A stretch of 11,360 nt of DNA, taken from positions 1 through 11,360 of the forward strand of contig JAUILJ010000174.1 of NCBI GenBank assembly GCA_030433055.1, in the 5' to 3' direction. The stretch comes from Polyangia bacterium (GTDB lineage: Bacteria; Myxococcota_A; Polyangia; Polyangiales; Polyangiaceae). Shown one piece after another: positions 6,494-11,360 of the stretch. The position numbers were made by a program, and so were the translations under genes. The stretch's first letter is position 1, and the number at the start of each line of letters is the position of its first letter. Under the pieces are notes generated by a model, which was not told the origin of the DNA, searched no databases, and was given only the letters and a program-made list of their open reading frames with translations.

Positions 6494-8152
6494 ATGGCCT
6501 ACGAACCTCGACACTCACCAGATCACGACAACACCGGCTGGCCGCCTGGTGTTCGGTACATCATCGGAAACGAAGGCTGCGAGCGCTTCAGCTACTACGG
6601 CATGCGCGCCATCCTGACGGTGTTCCTGGCGCAGTACCTGTATATCCATCATCCGGTTTTCGCCGCTGATCCCGAGCGCAACGCCAAGGCGCACTACCAT
6701 GTGTTCGCAGGCGCGGTGTACCTCTTCCCGCTGCTGGGCGCGGTAATTGCCGATCGCCTGTTCGGCAAGTACCGCACGATCCTTTGGCTGAGCATCGTCT
6801 ATGTCGCAGGCCATGCCGTCCTGGCGGTGAGTGAGCACTCCGTCACCGGGTTCTGGATAGGCCTCGGCTTGATCGCAGTCGGTTCCGGGGGGATCAAGCC
6901 CAATGTGTCGGCTCACGTGGGAGACCAGTTCGGGCGCGGCAACTGGTTCAGGGTGCCCGCGATCTTCCAGGCCTTCTATTTCATCATCAACTTTGGCAGC
7001 GCAGGCGCCACGCTGCTCATACCGAAGACCCTCGAGTGGTACGGCCCGACGGTCGCCTTCGGCATCCCCGGGGTGTTGATGGCCCTCGCGACGGTTGCGT
7101 TCTGGATGGGGCGCAAGGTCTTCGTCCACGTGCCAGCGCACCCGGCGGGGAAGCTGGGAACCCTCGATGCGATCAGCTCGAGCCTGTTCGTGATCGCCTT
7201 CGCGCACCTGTTCGCTCCGGCCGTGTTCCACGACGTCTCTTGGAAGGTGCTCGTTCCGAGCGCCCTTGGGTTCATCGTCGCCGGCAGTGTGGTCTTCGCG
7301 ATCCGGCAGCGCGTGAAGCAGGATGACGGCTTCTTGGCGGTCTTGGCCTTCGCCGTCAAAGGCTACTTCTCTGGCAAGCAGCCCGCGGAGGAAGACGCGC
7401 CGGACGTCAGCCACTCGGACCCTGCGGTGCAGGCACGTCGCGAACGCTTGGTGAAGAGCCGGTTCTTCGGAGGCGCCGCGCGACATTTCGGTATCGAGGC
7501 GGCCGAAGGGCCCCCCGCCGTGCTGCGGGTCGTCAGCGTGTTCTTCCTGGTGAGCGTGTTCTGGGCGCTCTTCGACCAGCACGGCTCGAGCTGGGTACTT
7601 CAAGCGAAGACCATGAACTTGGAGCTGCCCGGGGTTGGGCAGGTCAAGCCATCGCAGATCGCAGCGCTCAACCCGCTGATGGTGATGATCCTGATCCCCG
7701 TGAACAACAACCTCCTGTACCCGGGGCTGGGGAAGCTCGGGCTCAAGATGACGCCCTTGCGCCGCATGACCGGCGGGATGCTGGTAGCAGGTATCAGCTT
7801 CTTGCTCGTGGCCTTCATTCAGCACCGCATCGATGCTGCGGGCGTCGGGCAGGTCAGCTTCCTGTGGCAGGTGCTCCCCTACTTCGTCATCACCCAGGCC
7901 GAGGTGATGGTGTCGATCACAGGGCTCGAGTTTGCGTACACGCAGGCGCCCAAGCGCATGAAGAGCACGGTGATGGGCTTCTGGCTGGCGGCGGTCGCGG
8001 GGGGGAACCTCTTCGTCGCGCTGTTCGAGACGTTCAGCAAGCTGCCGCTCGCCACTGGCTTCATGGTCTACGCCGGGTTGATGTTCGTGGCAGGCGTGTT
8101 GTTTGGGATCCGCTCCTACTTCTACCAGCCCCAGGACTATGTGCAGGACTGA
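6494..8152 (+). CDS. POT/PTR2 family proton-dependent oligopeptide transporter
   Basis: This 552-aa inner-membrane protein of the major facilitator superfamily probably imports di- and tripeptides driven by protons. Diagnostic motifs are all present. The ExxERFxYYG signature is at 27-36 (E27, E30, R31, F32, Y34, Y35), which links proton and peptide binding. GSGGIKPNVSAHVGDQF lies at 130-146, FYFIINFGS at 161-169, FWALFDQHGSSWVLQA at 356-371, and the GLEFAYTQAP(K)xMKS segment at 477-491. A cytoplasmic loop rich in charge and Pro (about 292-330) joins the two halves. The frame is open up to 6404, but the ATG at 6494 is the first whose translation matches the family, with only a weak GAGA before it; a GTG at 6476 is possible. 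The central motifs read very like animal PepT1 as I remember it, but the large extracellular domain between TM9 and TM10 is absent. It stands alone, 151 bp after the methyltransferase. Confidence 0.93.
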   Translation: MAYEPRHSPDHDNTGWPPGVRYIIGNEGCERFSYYGMRAILTVFLAQYLYIHHPVFAADPERNAKAHYHVFAGAVYLFPLLGAVIADRLFGKYRTILWLSIVYVAGHAVLAVSEHSVTGFWIGLGLIAVGSGGIKPNVSAHVGDQFGRGNWFRVPAIFQAFYFIINFGSAGATLLIPKTLEWYGPTVAFGIPGVLMALATVAFWMGRKVFVHVPAHPAGKLGTLDAISSSLFVIAFAHLFAPAVFHDVSWKVLVPSALGFIVAGSVVFAIRQRVKQDDGFLAVLAFAVKGYFSGKQPAEEDAPDVSHSDPAVQARRERLVKSRFFGGAARHFGIEAAEGPPAVLRVVSVFFLVSVFWALFDQHGSSWVLQAKTMNLELPGVGQVKPSQIAALNPLMVMILIPVNNNLLYPGLGKLGLKMTPLRRMTGGMLVAGISFLLVAFIQHRIDAAGVGQVSFLWQVLPYFVITQAEVMVSITGLEFAYTQAPKRMKSTVMGFWLAAVAGGNLFVALFETFSKLPLATGFMVYAGLMFVAGVLFGIRSYFYQPQDYVQD

Positions 8153-8154
8153 CC

Positions 8155-10221
8155 TCAGTCGCTAGCTGGCGCACCGCGCGTGCCGGGGCCTTTCAGGTCG
8201 TAGAGGCCGAGGGTCATTGTCTGCCGGCGTCGGTTCGCGAACGTGTTGTTCTCGTCATACAGGCGGTTGCGCCCCGTGTGCTCGGCGATCACTGCCGAGC
8301 TCGCTTCGCGCAGAGCCTTGCACGCGGGAGCGGGATCCCCATCCACGAGGCACTCGAGTCCTAGATAGGTCACCGCACAGCTATGTTGCCGCGCTTCGTC
8401 GATCAGCGCTGCGACGTCGGGCGCGCCCTTGTTCACCTTCACGACCCGGTAGAAGTCGAGATCGCCGCTCTTGTAGCGAGCGCTGCCCAGGCGAGTGATC
8501 CGCGAATCTGTGGGGCGGCCACCCACGTACTCGAGCACGGTGCATCCCTCGGGAATCGACTTGCGCAGGCTCATCACGAACGCGTGCTCCGCGGGCTGGT
8601 TCAGGTCCACGTCGCGGATGAAGCGCGAGTGGACGAAGGGGCTGAGTAGGAGCATCCCACCAGCCGCGGCGCCGAGTCGCCGTGATCGGGACACCAGGCT
8701 GTCGAGGCCGGCGCTGGCGAGCAGTACCAGCGGGACGATCAGGTGCAGGTGATAGCGCGCCTGCATCAGCGGAGACGCCGGAGTCACCAGGGAGTGGGTG
8801 ATGAAGAACAGCACGAGCCAGCCACACAAGAAGGCGCCCACACGGCGCTGCGTGCGAAAGAGCGTGACAGCGCCAACGACCGCCAGGACGACTCCAAGAG
8901 GCGGAGTCATGTCGACGCGGATCAGTGTGTTCAAGCGGTAGCTGAAGAAGCTCTTGAGGGCGTTGACGAACAGGTGAGGTCCCACCTCGTGAAGCCGTTC
9001 TCCATGTTGCTTGAAGAACTCCGGGACGGAGATCGCGACCGTGGCTACGGAGATCACTCCCGCGACCAAGAAGCGCCGCCAGCGGGGGATGTTCTGCCCA
9101 AGCGCCAGTGCAGCGACGACCAGCAGCGCCGCGAAGATCTGATTCAGCGGGCGCAGGGTGAACGTCTCCAGGCCGACCGGGACGAGCAAGCCGAGGGCAC
9201 ACCAGCGCCAGTTTCGATTCGGATGTCGCAGCGCATCGTGAGCCAAGGCGAAGCTCATGCCGCTGAACACGATGCTCGAAATGAACGTCCCGTCCGCGTG
9301 GGAGAAGCGGAGGTGACTGGGCCAGACAGCGAGCATCCCACCGGCGAAGACGGCGGCGCGGTAAGAACCGAGCATGCGCCATGCGTGGATGAAGACTACG
9401 GCGGGCCCCAGCAAGCCGAAGACCAGTCCCGTCTTGAAGATCAGATCCGTCAGGAACACCGGGGCGTGCTCGGAGAGCTGGCCGACATAAGCGCCTCGCC
9501 AGAGATCCGCCGCTATTTTTGGCGCGCGAGAGAATGGCCAAGCATCCAACGCGGCTTCGGGGGGCGTCATCGTGAGACGCAATATGGTCCCGAACGCCAG
9601 CACGGCGACCAGGCCCCAGCGCCAGCGCGGGGGCAACCTGAGCAGCTCCCGGGTGAGCATCCCCACCACCAGGGCGACGAACGCAGCGAGGCGAAATAGC
9701 GGCTCGTAGAGCACGAATTCCCAGCGATCAGTCCAACTCGGATCGAGTTCGACGACGTCCACCTCGGTGCGCCAGAAGGTCGAGCGGTCATTCGCCTTGA
9801 CCGCGGCGACCAGCTCGAGCGCCGCCTGCTTGCATGCTCCGGATGGTGCCGTAGGGAAATAGAAGGCGAAGTTCTTGCTCTTGTCAAACGTGCGCTCGTC
9901 GGTCTCGCTGACGTGGCGGAGCCGAATGTCGCACGGCTGCGGCGGATCACCCGGGCCCCGTATTTCGACCTGGATTTCCCGCGCGCGGATGAAAACGTTC
10001 CACAACTTCCAGCCCGGCGTCACATCCTGGGTGAGCTGGTACGGCTGGAAGAGCTGGAGAACTTCTTGCTCGCGTCCCTGCTCGATCACCAGCGTCCCAG
10101 CGAGGGCCCGGCTGGGCCCTAGCCAGGTCAGCGCAAACACCAGCAGCAACAGGGCACAACGCAGGAGGCGCGTGCGCTGGGGGCGGGGCGTGACGGGCAC
10201 GGCGGGAGCATACGCAAACAA
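8155..10221 (-). CDS. Polytopic membrane protein, GT-C/PMT-like glycosyltransferase candidate
   Basis: The protein is 688 aa from a TTG at 10221. I chose TTG because AAGG lies 6 nt before it; the next in-frame choice is a GTG at 10200, 7 codons in, with no ribosome site. Residues 15-42 form a signal sequence or first helix ending ALA-G. Residues 43-170 look soluble and extracytoplasmic, with C97 and C130. From about 172 there are roughly ten transmembrane segments, up to about 530. An acidic-loop TPPEAALDAWPFS (219-231) after an early helix, an HADGTF turn (308-313) and a QARYHLHLIVPLVLL segment (487-501) resemble PMT/ArnT-type GT-C transferases, which use polyprenyl-phosphate sugars outside the membrane. 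A soluble C-terminal domain follows (540-688) with several cysteines (C560, C615, C624, C634). No exact donor or acceptor can be named. Its stop lies 2 bp from the transporter's stop, convergent. Confidence 0.72.
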   Translation of the reverse strand: MFAYAPAVPVTPRPQRTRLLRCALLLLVFALTWLGPSRALAGTLVIEQGREQEVLQLFQPYQLTQDVTPGWKLWNVFIRAREIQVEIRGPGDPPQPCDIRLRHVSETDERTFDKSKNFAFYFPTAPSGACKQAALELVAAVKANDRSTFWRTEVDVVELDPSWTDRWEFVLYEPLFRLAAFVALVVGMLTRELLRLPPRWRWGLVAVLAFGTILRLTMTPPEAALDAWPFSRAPKIAADLWRGAYVGQLSEHAPVFLTDLIFKTGLVFGLLGPAVVFIHAWRMLGSYRAAVFAGGMLAVWPSHLRFSHADGTFISSIVFSGMSFALAHDALRHPNRNWRWCALGLLVPVGLETFTLRPLNQIFAALLVVAALALGQNIPRWRRFLVAGVISVATVAISVPEFFKQHGERLHEVGPHLFVNALKSFFSYRLNTLIRVDMTPPLGVVLAVVGAVTLFRTQRRVGAFLCGWLVLFFITHSLVTPASPLMQARYHLHLIVPLVLLASAGLDSLVSRSRRLGAAAGGMLLLSPFVHSRFIRDVDLNQPAEHAFVMSLRKSIPEGCTVLEYVGGRPTDSRITRLGSARYKSGDLDFYRVVKVNKGAPDVAALIDEARQHSCAVTYLGLECLVDGDPAPACKALREASSAVIAEHTGRNRLYDENNTFANRRRQTMTLGLYDLKGPGTRGAPASD

Positions 10222-10293
10222 GCGTCGCCTTGTCCTGCACAGCCTGGTGCGCGCTCCTGCTTACGGCGGCGCCAGAGCCAGGCCCAATGAGCA

Positions 10294-10323
10294 AAGGCGC
10301 CAGCAGTGTTCCGCTGGCGCCTT
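10294..10323 (-). terminator. Perfect 11-bp hairpin, likely terminator of the P-domain gene
   Basis: AAGGCGCCAGC (10294-10304) pairs perfectly with GCTGGCGCCTT (10313-10323) around an 8-nt loop. On the minus strand it starts 27 nt after the P-domain gene's stop codon and is followed by TTGC, a short T run rather than a long U tract. It stands between that gene and the next minus-strand gene, whose start is 73 bp further on. GC-rich bacteria often use such hairpins, so intrinsic or hairpin-assisted termination is plausible. Confidence 0.65.
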
Positions 10324-10349
10324 CGGCTGCCCTTCGAGCCCCGTCGCGC

Positions 10350-11360
10350 CTAGCGCGTGACCTCCAGGCTCCACGAGTTGAGGTGCCCGGTGTCTCCAGT
10401 GGCCTCGTCAATCACGATCAGTCTCCACGTGCCCACGGCGTCCTCGCCGTTGAAGTCGCTCACGTTGAAGCTGCGGGGCACGAACGCTCCGTCGCTGGCG
10501 TCCGCCTGCTGCAGGACGACTTCGCCGGCCAACAGCTTCTGCAACTTGATCGTCAGGTCGCCCTTGTAAGGGTGCGAGATATCGACGTTGACGACGAGGC
10601 CGCTGATGCTCCCAGCGTCGGTGATCTCGATGTCACTGCTCAAGCCCTGAGCGGTCTCCGGGATGTCGCCACCGTCGGTGTTCTCATACAGGCTCACGTT
10701 CCCCGGGTCGCATCCACCCGCTGGGCAGCGGTTGATGGTCAGGCTCCAAGAGTTGAGCGTGCCCGTGTCCAGCTTCGCCGTGTCGGTGACCACCAGCTGC
10801 CAGGTGCCAGCTGCGTCCTGACCGATGAATTGCGGGACATCATAGGTCTGCTTCAGGTCGTCGGCGCCGGAGCCCTGGCGATCGTGAAGCACGACCTCCG
10901 TTCCACCCTTGACCAGCTTGACCGTGAGATCCCCACGGTAACTGTGGGTGATGTCGACGGTTACGGCGACGCTGCCAATCTCCCCACCGTCTGGCACCAC
11001 GATCTCACTGGTGATGCCGCTCTCGTCGTTGTCTGGGATTTCCTGGGCGTTGCTCTGGCTATAGGTGAGCGCGCCGCTGACGCACGCAGCGTCCATGCTG
11101 CAGTCGCTGTCATCGCAGTCGACGTCGCCGTCCCGATCGTTGTCCTGACCGTCGTTGCACACCTCGTCCGGGACCTTCACGTCCGGCAGGCCGCTGGCGT
11201 ACACCGTGGCGTACTCCTCGACGTAGTCCATCGAGAAGCCGAGGCTCACGTTGACGACTCGGATCCCGTGCTGGTTGATGAACTTCGCGCCGGCCTCGAC
11301 GTTCTTGCGTTCGACAAGGAGCTCTTCGTCCGTCGGGCCCCGCTCGTGGTAGAGGCGAGC
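10350..11360 (-). CDS. Secreted subtilase-like protein with paired proprotein-convertase P domains (5' end beyond the window)
   Basis: The frame runs without a stop from the right edge to the stop at 10350-10352, so 336 C-terminal residues are visible; a GTG at 11249 is internal and not the start. Numbered from the edge, residues 1-57 contain EAGAKFINQHGIRVVNVSLGF (22-42), which resembles the strand and SLG turn of subtilisin-like (S8) peptidases. Residues 65-93 are an Asp/Asn-rich segment with C68, C82, C87 and C93 (VCNDGQDNDRDGDVDCDDSD), typical of calcium-binding spacers in myxobacterial surface proteins. Two P domains follow at about 99-210 and 222-334, each with an RGDL or KGDL strand and a GTW motif (185-187, 310-312) before NSWSL. 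In kexin/furin relatives the P domain stabilises the protease. No GTSMA-type serine motif lies between the SLG turn and the P domains, so the serine segment is missing or the S8 reading is wrong. It should act outside the cell. Confidence 0.85.
   Translation of the reverse strand, partial: ARLYHERGPTDEELLVERKNVEAGAKFINQHGIRVVNVSLGFSMDYVEEYATVYASGLPDVKVPDEVCNDGQDNDRDGDVDCDDSDCSMDAACVSGALTYSQSNAQEIPDNDESGITSEIVVPDGGEIGSVAVTVDITHSYRGDLTVKLVKGGTEVVLHDRQGSGADDLKQTYDVPQFIGQDAAGTWQLVVTDTAKLDTGTLNSWSLTINRCPAGGCDPGNVSLYENTDGGDIPETAQGLSSDIEITDAGSISGLVVNVDISHPYKGDLTIKLQKLLAGEVVLQQADASDGAFVPRSFNVSDFNGEDAVGTWRLIVIDEATGDTGHLNSWSLEVTR

Noticed and set aside
5155..7825. Long minus-strand frames opposite the methyltransferase (5155-6495) and the transporter (6515-7825)
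   Set aside because: The plus-strand proteins match known families along their length. The antisense products are charged, with no membrane or domain pattern.
8743..9699. 318-residue plus-strand frame inside the GT-C-like gene
   Set aside because: The minus-strand frame encodes regularly spaced hydrophobic helices. This one is Glu/Gln/Arg-rich shadow sequence.
1..11360. tRNA or rRNA genes, CRISPR arrays, insertion sequences, toxin-antitoxin or phage-defence modules
   Set aside because: I looked on both strands for cloverleaf ends, regularly spaced repeats, transposase motifs and known defence domains and saw none.

Overview
The window is high-GC bacterial DNA with strongly GC-biased third codon positions, short intergenic gaps and no sign of a mobile element. 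The protein content suggests a myxobacterium-like (Myxococcota, Polyangia-type) chromosome. The pointers are a secreted protein with an Asp/Asn-rich calcium-binding segment and paired proprotein-convertase P domains, a membrane-tethered ECF-like sigma factor, and a POT peptide transporter whose motifs resemble those of animal PepT proteins. This is inferred from gene content only; there is no rRNA or other marker to fix the taxon.

Layout, left to right. (1) Positions 2-2998, plus strand: the end of a small acidic protein, a class III PLP aminotransferase, a protein with a degenerate kinase/aminoglycoside-phosphotransferase-like fold, and a small three-helix membrane protein. (2) Positions 3080-4111, minus strand: a sigma-70-family (ECF-like) protein fused to a transmembrane helix and a Pro/Lys-rich extracytoplasmic tail, convergent with region 1. 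(3) Positions 4295-6342, plus strand: a translationally coupled pair (ATGA overlap) of an AlkD-type alkylpurine DNA glycosylase and a TRAM-domain, Fe-S-containing uracil-C5 rRNA methyltransferase of the RlmD/TrmA family. (4) Positions 6494-8152, plus strand: a POT/PTR2 oligopeptide transporter. (5) Positions 8155-10221, minus strand: a large polytopic membrane protein with GT-C/PMT-like glycosyltransferase character, ending 2 bp from the transporter's stop codon. (6) Positions 10350-11360, minus strand: the C-terminal part of a secreted P-domain protein that runs off the right edge, with a perfect hairpin terminator candidate behind it.

Most genes look like independent housekeeping or accessory functions. 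Two groups may work together: the aminotransferase with the kinase-like protein (same strand, short gap), and AlkD with the RNA methyltransferase (overlapping stop/start, strong Shine-Dalgarno inside the first gene). Two genes (2630 and 4295) have a TAnnnT hexamer placed so that transcription would start at or within 3 nt of the ATG, suggesting leaderless mRNAs.

No gene-free stretch exceeds 300 bases. The longest are 4112-4294 (divergent promoter region with a C7A7 tract), 6343-6493 (one 9-bp hairpin) and 10222-10349 (terminator hairpin). I saw no tRNA, rRNA, CRISPR array, insertion sequence or prophage gene. No clearly new multi-gene system is evident. The most unusual items are the membrane-anchored sigma factor, the kinase-like/aminotransferase pair and the P-domain protein whose protease-like region seems to lack its catalytic-serine half.
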